A stretch of 20,769 nt of DNA from Singulisphaera sp. GP187 (GTDB lineage Bacteria > Planctomycetota > Phycisphaerae > Phycisphaerales > SM1A02), in assembly GCA_945896765.1 (NCBI GenBank), contig CAMDEL010000006.1, positions 1 to 20,769 of the forward strand, written 5' to 3'. Both the position numbers and the translations under genes were made by a program. Below the pieces are notes generated by a model, which worked only from the letters and a program-made list of their open reading frames with translations, did no database searches and was not told the origin of the DNA. Below are positions 7,270 to 15,282 of this stretch, in pieces. The first letter of the stretch is position 1. Each line of letters begins with the position of its first letter.

Positions 7270-8523
7270 TCAACGAACATTTGCATCGAATACCGCAGAA
7301 AGCTCCGATGAACTTGGGTTTGGGGATGCCCGCAAATATGCAGAAGCAGCCGTCAATCGCACCATTGCGTATGGATCTCGCAGGAGTGGAGCAAGAGCAT
7401 CAAGCGCACGCTTTCCACCGACCCAGCCCAATGTTGCGGCAGCCTGAGCTCGAATCGTCGGCGCCGAATTCTTGGCAGCAACCTGACAAAGTTGCAAAAT
7501 TGGATCGAGATTGGGCTCGCCAATTCGTGCGAGTGCCGCACCTACGATGAGGCGAATTTCGATCGGTTTTTCGAGCGGACCACGACCATTCCAGAGGCCT
7601 ATCAAGTGTGCGCGTGCACCGCGATCATTCGTCTCTCCCACCATTTGGCATGCAAGCGCAACGATTTCCGATTGCTCGCTCGGTGCGAAAAGTGCGGCTC
7701 GAATCGGATCGTATTGACGGTAGTCACCCATCTTCGCCATCGCTTCGGCAGCCTGAAGATCAACGATCCGAGCGCGTGTTTGATCGACTCCAAGAAGTCG
7801 TCGACCCACGACACTTTCGACCAACGGAATCGCAGAAGGATTTTTCAATTCACCGAGTACGAAAAAAGTATTCGAGCGAATTTCAGCGTTTGAACTTGAA
7901 ACAAGTTCGTTGAGGGGACTCAGGTCAACGGTCTTTCCCAAACGAACCAATGCATAGAGCGCCGCAGCACGAACCGACAAGTCTGGATCTAGACGAAGAG
8001 GTTCGAGAATTTGAGCGCAATCTGATAAGCGCTTCTTTCCGACCACCACAGCTGCTGAAAAACGGACGCCAGCATTCTGGTCCGCGAGAAGACGACAGGC
8101 GATTGGTTGGAGGACGGCGACTCTTGACTCCAATCCCTCAAGCGAATGAGCACGGTAAATCGCGTCAGGGCTTACAGACGCTTCGAGAAGGAGATCAATC
8201 GCAAGCTTTTCAGGCGGGGCATTCGCATCCAAACGCACGACCGATGCCGCTTGCTGAGGGGTTTGCACAACCGAAGTTGAGATCGCGTTTTCTTTCGCCC
8301 GCGCATCGAGGCGCTTCGCTTGAACTGAATTCTCCATTGTTGAAGAGGTCGTCTGATTTGCTTGCGCAGTGGATGTGTCAACTTGGGGCGTACTCGAATC
8401 GTTCTGCCCAGGGCGAGAACTCCAAGAAATTTCAGAAGAAGTTCCAGAGGAAGTCGCAGTCGAATTTGAATTTGTAGCGCAACCGATGAATGAAACACAA
8501 ATCGACAAAGTAATCAGCAACAT
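7270..8523 (-). other. possible separate HEAT-repeat lipoprotein from an internal start in the lnt frame
   Basis: Within the lnt frame, ATG 8523 (codon 584) is preceded by AAAGG (8536-8532) with 8 nt spacing, the same arrangement as at mreC and, with AAGG, the coiled-coil gene. Initiation here would give a 417-residue product starting MLLITLSICVSFIGC: a hydrophobic signal with cysteine at position 15 in a lipobox-like context (FIGC, with Phe at -3 being non-canonical), a flexible linker and HEAT repeats. The signal lacks the basic n-region normally expected, which argues against an independent lipoprotein. It is in the same frame as Lnt, so the two products would share sequence. Confidence 0.45.
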
Positions 8524-10272
8524 TGGAGTTGCCTTTGCAATGCCTGATGCGCATGATCGAATTCGAAAACCTTGCGCGACAAAGATGAATGCGAGAAATG
8601 CCATCGATGGAGAGAGTACATCGCCCCACCGTCCGAACAATGTCTCTCGTCGATCAAGTTGCACTGTGACTGCAAACCCGCCAAGCGTGCGAGCTGGAAT
8701 CTTTGCTCCATCAATCGCCACTCCTTCGCTGGTAAACGCAGCAGAAATTCCAGTATTCGCAACTCGAACCATCGGCGTGCGATTTTCGATGCAGCGCCAA
8801 CGGGCAATCAACTCGTGTTGACGTCGCCCCCAGTCGCTGAATCCGAACCAGCCGTCATTGGAAAGATTGACGATCATCCCAGCCTTCTTTGCACCACTCA
8901 CATAGACCAGATTTCGAACGATGCTTGGAACCGTGTCTTCAAAACAGATCGGGGTCGCACATTCCATCGTCTCGCGCTTCGTATTCTTTGCTCCCCACTC
9001 AAAAGAAATCCTGCGAAAATCTGTCGATGCATCAAGGTCGAATGTCATACCGCGCGCGCCGAGCGCCAAGAGTTGCTCTTCCAACCACGACCATTTCGAG
9101 ATGTATGGCATGGTCTCTCCAAACGGTGTCAGAAAAACCTTGTCGTATCGTTGGTATGGCGCCTCTCCTTCAACGAGATATGCGCTGTTAAATTGATGAT
9201 CCCACTCCCAGCGTTGATTCTCCGCGCGTAGTCCAAGAAATGCAGGGCTTCCGATCAACATTGGTGCATCCACACGCTTGGCAAGCATCTTGGCGAACGA
9301 TGAAAAGTGATCGCCTGGAGAAAATCCCCCGCTGACAAGAGTTTCGATTGTCTTGGGTTCCAATCCAAAACCAGGCAACATCGTTTCTGGCCAGACAACA
9401 AGGTCAATTCGATTTCCCTGTTCGCGTTGAGCATCAGCAAGCGAAAGTGTCAATCGACCAAAGTCCAGCACATCGCTTTCTTGCCGTTCGCGCGGCCAAC
9501 CAATCTTGTTGTCGGTTGTCAGATTTGTCTGCACCGCCAGAATGCGTGGACCTTCTATCAATGCACTCGGCGTTTCTTGCACTCTCCATGCGCCATATGC
9601 AAATGAGAATGCGAGAATGAAAACTGCCAGACCTCCACCAAGAATCGCATGACGACGAAGTTCATTCGTGCGCACACCATAAATCCAAACTCGAAAATCG
9701 ATCGCAGCGCCACCGACGCAAACGACGAGAAAGGATGCAAAAACGGCCCCACCAAAGTCGGCGATCTGTGAAATTATCCGCGACTCGATCAAAGGTTGAC
9801 CGACGCTGTACCAAGGATAACCGTCGAAAATGACGACATCTTTCAACCACTCGATTGCACAAACAACAATCGGTGCGAGCAATGACAACGGAAGTTGTCG
9901 TCCGACTGATCCACTGCGGGCGCGGCGAAAAATCCAAATTCCAAGCGGTGCATAAAGCGAGAGATAGACACACGCAAGCGGATATCCAAGCACAGTGACA
10001 TCGATCATCCAGAGTTCGAACCACATCCACATCACCCATGCGCAAATGGTGACGGCGATCCATCCTTGGCGAGGAAGCACAGGTGTGGATGCAAGAACGA
10101 TCCATCCAATTGGTGCGACGAAGGCCAATGGCCAACATAAATCAGAGATGGAAAATGCGAGTCCCATGCATATTGGAGAAAGTGCGGCATAGAACCAGAG
10201 AGCCCTCGTTGAAAGCGAACCTATATCTAGCGTGGGCGACCGATTCATTGGCTCGGTCGAGATGGTTCGCAC
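7270..10272 (-). CDS. lnt: Apolipoprotein N-acyltransferase (Lnt) fused in frame to a HEAT-repeat lipoprotein-like half
   Basis: One 1000-codon frame. Residues 1-570 form Lnt, the inner-membrane enzyme that adds the third acyl chain to the N-terminal Cys of lipoproteins: several N-terminal membrane helices (to about residue 230), then a periplasmic nitrilase domain with the full catalytic triad Glu296 (WPET), Lys378 (YDKVFLTPFGE) and Cys443 (ICFED), then a final helix at about 555-568. Instead of stopping, the frame continues through a second hydrophobic segment ending in a lipobox-like FIGC (Cys598), a Ser/Thr/Gln-rich linker (600-680) and HEAT-type alpha-helical repeats (about 710-985). Lnt is normally about 500-550 residues. 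GTG 10272 overlaps the accD TAG as TAGTG. ATG 10248 is an alternative start. A lost stop codon or assembly error cannot be excluded. Confidence 0.9.
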   Translation of the reverse strand: MRTISTEPMNRSPTLDIGSLSTRALWFYAALSPICMGLAFSISDLCWPLAFVAPIGWIVLASTPVLPRQGWIAVTICAWVMWMWFELWMIDVTVLGYPLACVYLSLYAPLGIWIFRRARSGSVGRQLPLSLLAPIVVCAIEWLKDVVIFDGYPWYSVGQPLIESRIISQIADFGGAVFASFLVVCVGGAAIDFRVWIYGVRTNELRRHAILGGGLAVFILAFSFAYGAWRVQETPSALIEGPRILAVQTNLTTDNKIGWPRERQESDVLDFGRLTLSLADAQREQGNRIDLVVWPETMLPGFGLEPKTIETLVSGGFSPGDHFSSFAKMLAKRVDAPMLIGSPAFLGLRAENQRWEWDHQFNSAYLVEGEAPYQRYDKVFLTPFGETMPYISKWSWLEEQLLALGARGMTFDLDASTDFRRISFEWGAKNTKRETMECATPICFEDTVPSIVRNLVYVSGAKKAGMIVNLSNDGWFGFSDWGRRQHELIARWRCIENRTPMVRVANTGISAAFTSEGVAIDGAKIPARTLGGFAVTVQLDRRETLFGRWGDVLSPSMAFLAFIFVAQGFRIRSCASGIAKATPMLLITLSICVSFIGCATNSNSTATSSGTSSEISWSSRPGQNDSSTPQVDTSTAQANQTTSSTMENSVQAKRLDARAKENAISTSVVQTPQQAASVVRLDANAPPEKLAIDLLLEASVSPDAIYRAHSLEGLESRVAVLQPIACRLLADQNAGVRFSAAVVVGKKRLSDCAQILEPLRLDPDLSVRAAALYALVRLGKTVDLSPLNELVSSSNAEIRSNTFFVLGELKNPSAIPLVESVVGRRLLGVDQTRARIVDLQAAEAMAKMGDYRQYDPIRAALFAPSEQSEIVALACQMVGETNDRGARAHLIGLWNGRGPLEKPIEIRLIVGAALARIGEPNLDPILQLCQVAAKNSAPTIRAQAAATLGWVGGKRALDALAPLLRDPYAMVRLTAASAYLRASPNPSSSELSAVFDANVR

Positions 10273-11108
10273 TAGTTGCCCGAATAGTCGATGATTCGAC
10301 TGATTTCGCTGCGAAGATTCGCACGGTGAACGATGCGATCTAGGAAACCCGCATCCAGCAAAAATTCACTTGTTTGAAAGCCTTCGGGGAGGTCTTGGCG
10401 AATCGTCTGTCGGATGACTCGAGGTCCTGCGAATCCGATGAGTGCTTTCGGTTCTGCAAAGATCACATCGCCGAGCATTGCAAAGCTTGCCGTCACGCCA
10501 CCAGTCGTTGGGTCGGTCAGCACGGAGATGAATAATCCACCAACATCATCCAATCTGCCGAGCGCTGCACTTGTTTTTGCCATCTGCATCAGTGAAAATC
10601 CAGACTCCTGCATGCGCGCTCCGCCGGAGCAACAGACGGCGATGAATGGCAACCCATTTTCAGTCGCGTGCTCGATCGCGCACGTCACTTTTTCACCAAC
10701 AACGGATCCCATCGATCCCGCAAGAAAAGTAAAATCCATAACCGCGATAACAACTTTTCGGCCTTTGATAAACCCAGTTCCAGTCTGAGCGCCATCATTT
10801 TCGCCCGTCTGCTTCTGAGCCTGAACAATACGATCTGAATACGCCTTCAAATCAACAAATTTCAGCGGATCTGCTGGCGCCATCGCGGCATTCATTGGCT
10901 CGAAAGATCCTGGATCAAGCAATTGATCGACCCGCTGCCGGCCACTCATTCGCATGTGATAATCACAGCGCGGGCAGACATGAAGATTCTGTTCGACCGC
11001 CTTGCGGAAGAGCGTCTCGCCACAGGCAGGACATTGCATCCACAAGCCGTCTGGAACAGCCCGTTTCGTTGCGGGTGTTGTTGCAATTTCCCATGTCGGT
11101 TCAGCCAT
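10272..11108 (-). CDS. accD: Acetyl-CoA carboxylase carboxyltransferase subunit beta
   Basis: A 278-residue cytoplasmic subunit that, with AccA, transfers carboxyl from carboxybiotin to acetyl-CoA to make malonyl-CoA for fatty acid synthesis. The N-terminal zinc ribbon has Cys26, Cys29, Cys45 and Cys48 (CPACG and CPRCD). The carboxyltransferase core includes GGARMQES, a TDPTTGGVTASFAMLGD segment and GFAGPRVIRQTIRQ(D)LPEGFQ. ATG 11108 is chosen because AGGA (11120-11117) lies 8 nt upstream and gives MAEPTWEIA. ATG 11117 is a close alternative, and ATG 11144 would overlap the rpe TGA as ATGA. Lies between rpe and lnt. AccA, AccB and AccC are not in the window. Confidence 0.95.
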   Translation of the reverse strand: MAEPTWEIATTPATKRAVPDGLWMQCPACGETLFRKAVEQNLHVCPRCDYHMRMSGRQRVDQLLDPGSFEPMNAAMAPADPLKFVDLKAYSDRIVQAQKQTGENDGAQTGTGFIKGRKVVIAVMDFTFLAGSMGSVVGEKVTCAIEHATENGLPFIAVCCSGGARMQESGFSLMQMAKTSAALGRLDDVGGLFISVLTDPTTGGVTASFAMLGDVIFAEPKALIGFAGPRVIRQTIRQDLPEGFQTSEFLLDAGFLDRIVHRANLRSEISRIIDYSGN

Positions 11109-11140
11109 CTGTGTCATCCTAGCGACAACTTGTTCTCGAA

Positions 11141-11824
11141 TCATCCACTTCGCAGAGCAGTGATCACTCGAGCGTAATTTTTGCTTTGAAAGATTTCCGA
11201 TCCAGAGACAAGCGCATCGCATCCAGCGCGTCTGCACATTTGAGCATTCTGCGGAGTTACCCCTCCATCAAGTTCGACGCGCTGAGTGTCACTGATACGT
11301 TCTCGAATTGCCCGAACCTTTGGAAGTGCAGACCGAAGGAATTTTTGCCCACTGAATCCAGGGTGAACGCTCATCACCAGAAAAACATCCGCCAAAGACA
11401 AAAGTGATTTGATCGCTGTCCAAGGTGTTGCTGGTTTGATTGCGATTCCAGCAGTCGCACCCTTTGAATGAATCTGACGGATCAGCGCAGCAGGCTTGCG
11501 AACTGTTTCGATATGAAATGTCAGATTGTTCGCACCCGCAGCAAGAAAAGGATCGACGAAGTCCGCAGGATTTGTGATCATAAGATGCACATCGATCCAT
11601 GCCCGAGGGGCTGCTCGCCGAACTGCCGCACACACTGCAGGCCCCATAGAAAGATTCGGCACAAAGTGTCCATCCATCACATCGACATGTATGTAGTCAG
11701 CCCCAGACTTGAGAACTGCGCAAACATCCTTTCCTAAGTCCGCAAAATTTGCGGAGAGTATGGATGGGCCGATCAATGCCGAGACGATTGGCCTACGAAA
11801 AAGCAATGGCTTTTCTCGCTGCAA
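11141..11824 (-). CDS. rpe: Ribulose-phosphate 3-epimerase
   Basis: Interconverts ribulose-5-phosphate and xylulose-5-phosphate in the pentose phosphate pathway; a cytosolic TIM barrel. Counting from TTG 11824, the motifs are GPSILSANFADLG at 19-31, metal ligands His46 and Asp48 (HVDVMDGHFVPN), His80 (DVHLMI), the loop MSVHPGFSGQKF and Asp186 (ELDGGVT), and the phosphate-binding segment ALVSGSEIF. No ATG or GTG exists before the first conserved motif. The candidate starts are TTG at 11824, 11806 and 11776. Family alignment favours a start 5-15 residues before PSILS, so TTG 11806 is attractive. TTG 11824 begins 2 nt after the upstream gene's stop. Confidence 0.93.
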   Translation of the reverse strand: MQREKPLLFRRPIVSALIGPSILSANFADLGKDVCAVLKSGADYIHVDVMDGHFVPNLSMGPAVCAAVRRAAPRAWIDVHLMITNPADFVDPFLAAGANNLTFHIETVRKPAALIRQIHSKGATAGIAIKPATPWTAIKSLLSLADVFLVMSVHPGFSGQKFLRSALPKVRAIRERISDTQRVELDGGVTPQNAQMCRRAGCDALVSGSEIFQSKNYARVITALRSG

Positions 11825-11826
11825 AC

Positions 11827-12936
11827 TTATGGCGTCCCAACTGGAACAGTCGCAGGGACTGTCGTTGGCTTTGCGGTTGCAGGTTGAGGCACTGCAGCCA
11901 CAGGAACCGCAACTTTTACCCCACGCTTGACAGCCAATTCATATGCATCGAGCGTGGGCTTGTATGAACTCTTTGCAATTGGACTGGCCAAACGCATTGC
12001 CTTCTTTTGTGCTTCGACTGCTTTGGCGAAATCGCCACGCGCATAGTGCACAGAAGCCAATGTTGCGTTCGCACTTGGATCGCTACTTGAAGACGATTTC
12101 AACATTGCTTCGGCAGCAACGAGCGCAAGATCATTGTCGTAAATGCTCACCCGTGGATCAGATGAAAGCGTGAGTGCGAGATCTCGCAAAGCGACCGTGT
12201 CACCGGCGGTCACAAATGCAGCAGACATTTCCTTCGCATAATTCTTTGCGCCGACAGTGTTCTTCTCGTCGTTCAGCATGACCCGATATTTTTCAAGCGC
12301 AACATCAGAAAAAATCATTGGGTCAAGCGCAATCACTTCATCAAATCGTCGATATCCGTCCTTGAAATTTTTCGCTTTGATTGCGTTGCGCGCTGCATCC
12401 AAAAGCGGAGCAGCCTGTTTGGAAAGTTTTGGGTCATAACGTCCAGTCAGCGAGAGTTTCACAGCATTTGTGAATTCTGGATCCATCGGATGCCCGATGT
12501 AAACGATCTTATTATTCTGACCAATGACGAATGCGCATGGAATTCCTTTCTGTCCCGCAGCCTCCATATATGCACTACTGACCTTCTTTCCTGAATCAAG
12601 AGCAACTGTGTAAGACATCTGACTTCCCTGCTTGCGAACAAACGGCTCGACCTTCGCACGCGTCTCGTCACTGACGCCAATGACTTCAAGTCCATTCGGC
12701 TGCTGCGATTGATACAGTTCATTGATGTGCGGAATAGATGTTTTGCATGGTCCACACCACGTCGCCCAGAATTCAACGACTCGCACCTTTGGATTCGAAA
12801 CGAATTCACCTTGAACCATTTCGAGACTATCAATTGGAGGCGCGATCGATCCAACAACCAACGTTGGTACTTCTTGTGGAATCGGTGCCAAAGCCAGCAA
12901 AGCAAGTGTCGTACAAGTGAAGATGATGTTTCGCAT
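11827..12936 (-). CDS. TlpA-like exported thioredoxin with helical-repeat (TPR-like) C-terminus
   Basis: A 369-residue protein with a Sec-type signal (MRNIIFTCTTLALLALAPIP). A thioredoxin-fold domain follows (about 25-165) with redox motif WCGPC at 60-64 and the cis-proline segment GIPCAFVIG at 131-139. An alpha-helical region at about 175-335 has A/L-rich repeats resembling TPRs. The end is a proline-, valine- and threonine-rich tail (340-369). TlpA/ResA proteins reduce disulfides in the periplasm, for example for cytochrome c maturation. An extra Cys134 follows the cis-proline. ATG 12936 lies 22 bp after the pgk stop. An upstream frame extension into pgk is ignored because the signal peptide marks the start. 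The partner of the repeat domain is unknown. Confidence 0.85.
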   Translation of the reverse strand: MRNIIFTCTTLALLALAPIPQEVPTLVVGSIAPPIDSLEMVQGEFVSNPKVRVVEFWATWCGPCKTSIPHINELYQSQQPNGLEVIGVSDETRAKVEPFVRKQGSQMSYTVALDSGKKVSSAYMEAAGQKGIPCAFVIGQNNKIVYIGHPMDPEFTNAVKLSLTGRYDPKLSKQAAPLLDAARNAIKAKNFKDGYRRFDEVIALDPMIFSDVALEKYRVMLNDEKNTVGAKNYAKEMSAAFVTAGDTVALRDLALTLSSDPRVSIYDNDLALVAAEAMLKSSSSSDPSANATLASVHYARGDFAKAVEAQKKAMRLASPIAKSSYKPTLDAYELAVKRGVKVAVPVAAVPQPATAKPTTVPATVPVGTP

Positions 12937-12958
12937 GGTGATCGATTTCTCTACTTTC

Positions 12959-14200
12959 TTAGGTTTTACTATATCCGATAACAGGCGCTGGATCGAGCGC
13001 ATTGAGACAAACAAATTCCTTCCCTTCGAGCATCTCAAGCGATGCTCCTCCACCAGTTGAAATATGGCTGAAGTGCGAGGCCGCACCTGCCGCTTCGACC
13101 GCTGCGGCAGTATCGCCGCCACCAGCAACGCTCGTCGCGCCGTGCTTTGTGGACTCCACGACGGCCTTGACCAACTGGAAGGTTCCCTCGTGAAAAGGTG
13201 CTATTTCGAACGCTCCGACAGGGCCATTCCACACGATTGTCTTGGCAGCTTTCAGGATTGTCGAAAACCGTTCGACCGTTGCCGGCCCGATGTCCAACCC
13301 CATAAGTTCATCAGGGATCGCACCAACAACAATGCGCGTGGGTGTCCCAAGCACAAGCGCTTCGCCACAAACATGATCAACTGGCAATTCGATCTTGGTC
13401 GAGCGTTCCTTTGCAAATTGCAAAATTGCACGGGCTTCATCGAGCATCTTGTCTTGGACCAAACTTCGTCCGACAGGCGTTCCGAGTGCTTTCAAAAATG
13501 TGTATGCCATCGCCCCTCCGACAAGAATCGTGTCGACACGACCGCAGAGATTTCGCAGTGCGATCAATTTGTCGGAGACCTTTGCGCCGCCAACAATCGC
13601 GACGAACGGTTTTGCAGGAGAATCCACAACTCCTTTGAGATAACGAATTTCTCGCTCAAGCAATTTTCCTGCAACGCAAGGATGCCCCTGCGCTCGAAAC
13701 GCCATCGGCAATGCGAACATCGACGCATCCGTTCGATGCGATGCGCCAAACGCATCATTGCAATATGCATCCGCGTATTGCGCAAGCGTGGCAGCGAGAA
13801 CGGCGTCGCCTTTTTTCTCCCCCTTCTCAAATCGAAGGTTTTCCAACAGCAGCGATTCGCCTGGCTTTAATGCCGCGGCAGCTTGAGCTGCAGCTTCGTC
13901 CGTCGCACGCCCCGCAATCAATCGCAATCCGCGCAAGAGTGGTGAGAGTTCTCGCAAACGCTCTGCAACTGGTGCGACGCTGAATTCGGCTTCATGTCCA
14001 ATACCCTCTGGTCGACCAAGATGCGTCGCCAAAATGACGCTTCCTCCTCGATTCAGGATCGACTCGATCGTTGGAAGAGTCAGTCGAATGCGCCGATCAT
14101 CGGTAATTTTCCCGGCATCATCTTGCGGCACATTGAAATCGGCGCGGACAAAGACTCGACGCCCGGCAACATCGAGTTGGTCAATCATTCGTGGCTTCAT
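12959..14200 (-). CDS. pgk: Phosphoglycerate kinase
   Basis: A 413-residue glycolytic enzyme that transfers phosphate between 1,3-bisphosphoglycerate and ADP. Visible motifs, in order, are VRADFNVP near the N-terminus, THLGRPEG, LLENLRFEKGEKKGD, GGAKVSDKL in mid-protein, NGPVGAFE and the nucleotide-side segment VAGGGDTAAAVE with STGGGASLEMLEGK near the C-terminus. The length is normal. ATG 14200 gives MKPRMIDQLDVAG, which aligns with the usual N-terminus. An in-frame ATG at 14221 would add seven residues. Neither has a Shine-Dalgarno site. It is the first gene of the long minus-strand run and is divergent from miaA by only 23-29 bp. Confidence 0.97.
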   Translation of the reverse strand: MKPRMIDQLDVAGRRVFVRADFNVPQDDAGKITDDRRIRLTLPTIESILNRGGSVILATHLGRPEGIGHEAEFSVAPVAERLRELSPLLRGLRLIAGRATDEAAAQAAAALKPGESLLLENLRFEKGEKKGDAVLAATLAQYADAYCNDAFGASHRTDASMFALPMAFRAQGHPCVAGKLLEREIRYLKGVVDSPAKPFVAIVGGAKVSDKLIALRNLCGRVDTILVGGAMAYTFLKALGTPVGRSLVQDKMLDEARAILQFAKERSTKIELPVDHVCGEALVLGTPTRIVVGAIPDELMGLDIGPATVERFSTILKAAKTIVWNGPVGAFEIAPFHEGTFQLVKAVVESTKHGATSVAGGGDTAAAVEAAGAASHFSHISTGGGASLEMLEGKEFVCLNALDPAPVIGYSKT

Positions 14201-14223
14201 AGCGAAGAGGGTACAACTCATTT

Positions 14224-15177
14224 GTGCTCATGGTCATTCCGCCCGTCATTCTCATTCTCGGTCCAACCGCAAGTGGAAAAAGCGCGCTCGCATTTTCGTT
14301 TGCGGAACTTTTCGAAGGTCAAGTCGAAATTGTCAGCGCAGATTCAATGCAGATTTATCGCGGTATGGATATTGGCACTGCGAAACCATCGCATGCTGAA
14401 CAAGCGCGGATTCCTCACCATCTCATCGATGTCGCAAATCCTTACGAAGAGGGTTTTACTGTCGAGCGTTGGCTCGAGGGCGCGCATGCTGCAATCGAAA
14501 ACATTCAGCGCAGGGGAAAGTCGGCGGTCGTGGTTGGCGGTACAAATCTCTATGTTCAAGCACTTCTTGCAGGACTTTTTGAAGGTCCTGCGGCTGATGA
14601 ATCACTTCGTGCGACTCTGCGCGAACTCTCTCTTGCAGAACTTCGCACTCGACTCATTGCGATTGATCCACCTTCTGCAGACCGAATTCATCACAACGAT
14701 CAACGCAGAATGATTCGCGCGATCGAAGTGACAACACTCACTGGAATTGCGCTGAGTGCTCATCAAACACAGTGGAACGCACGTGGTCCCACATTGCCCG
14801 TGGGTTGGCAGTGTCTTGGACTTCTGCCAGATCCAAAGTCCAACGCAACATCGATCAATCGAAGAGCGAAGACGATGATGGAGAATGGTTTTCTCGATGA
14901 GGTCCGTCGACTTCTTGAGATCGCACCGCTTGGGCGGCAAGCGGGCGAGGCAGTTGGTTACCGTGAACTTGCCCATCACATCGCAGGAACGATGCCGTTG
15001 GACGATGCATTTGAGGCGATCAAGATCCGCACTCGCAAGTTGGCTCGTCAGCAAAGGACTTGGTTGAGGCGTTTTCGGCACATCGAAAGGTCGACTTGGT
15101 CCACAGACGCCTGTGACGGAGAAAAATCGGAAGAATTTTTTCATGAGGTTCTCGGACTCACAAAACGTACTCTGTAG
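14224..15177 (+). CDS. miaA: tRNA dimethylallyltransferase (tRNA isopentenyladenosine transferase)
   Basis: Adds a dimethylallyl group to A37 of tRNAs that read UNN codons. From ATG 14230 (315 aa) the P-loop GPTASGKS is at 11-18 and SADSMQIYRGMDIGTAKP at 36-53, followed by HHLIDV, VVGGTNLYVQALL and, near the middle, NDQRRMIRAIEV. The end carries the usual VGYRELAHHIAG and RKLARQQRTWLRRF motifs. Start is GTG 14224 (with AAGAGGG 12 nt upstream, rather far) or ATG 14230. MiaA supplies a modification made from dimethylallyl diphosphate, the pathway to which ispG (further right in the window) contributes. Confidence 0.95.
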   Translation: MLMVIPPVILILGPTASGKSALAFSFAELFEGQVEIVSADSMQIYRGMDIGTAKPSHAEQARIPHHLIDVANPYEEGFTVERWLEGAHAAIENIQRRGKSAVVVGGTNLYVQALLAGLFEGPAADESLRATLRELSLAELRTRLIAIDPPSADRIHHNDQRRMIRAIEVTTLTGIALSAHQTQWNARGPTLPVGWQCLGLLPDPKSNATSINRRAKTMMENGFLDEVRRLLEIAPLGRQAGEAVGYRELAHHIAGTMPLDDAFEAIKIRTRKLARQQRTWLRRFRHIERSTWSTDACDGEKSEEFFHEVLGLTKRTL

Positions 15178-15243
15178 CGAAATAAGTGAAAAATTTGGAT
15201 GAAGACTTGGGGCGATGGGATGATCATGCCGATGCCGAGAGAC

Positions 15244-15271
15244 TTGACAATTTGGAAAGTGACCCCATGAT
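15244..15271 (+). promoter_or_regulatory. predicted sigma70-type promoter of topA
   Basis: TTGACA at 15244-15249 matches the -35 consensus exactly. With 16 bp spacing, CATGAT (15266-15271) matches four of six -10 positions. The -10 ends 11 nt before topA ATG 15283, so the predicted transcript would have only about 4-5 nt of leader. Confidence 0.6.
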
Positions 15272-15282
15272 CTCCCCCGTTG

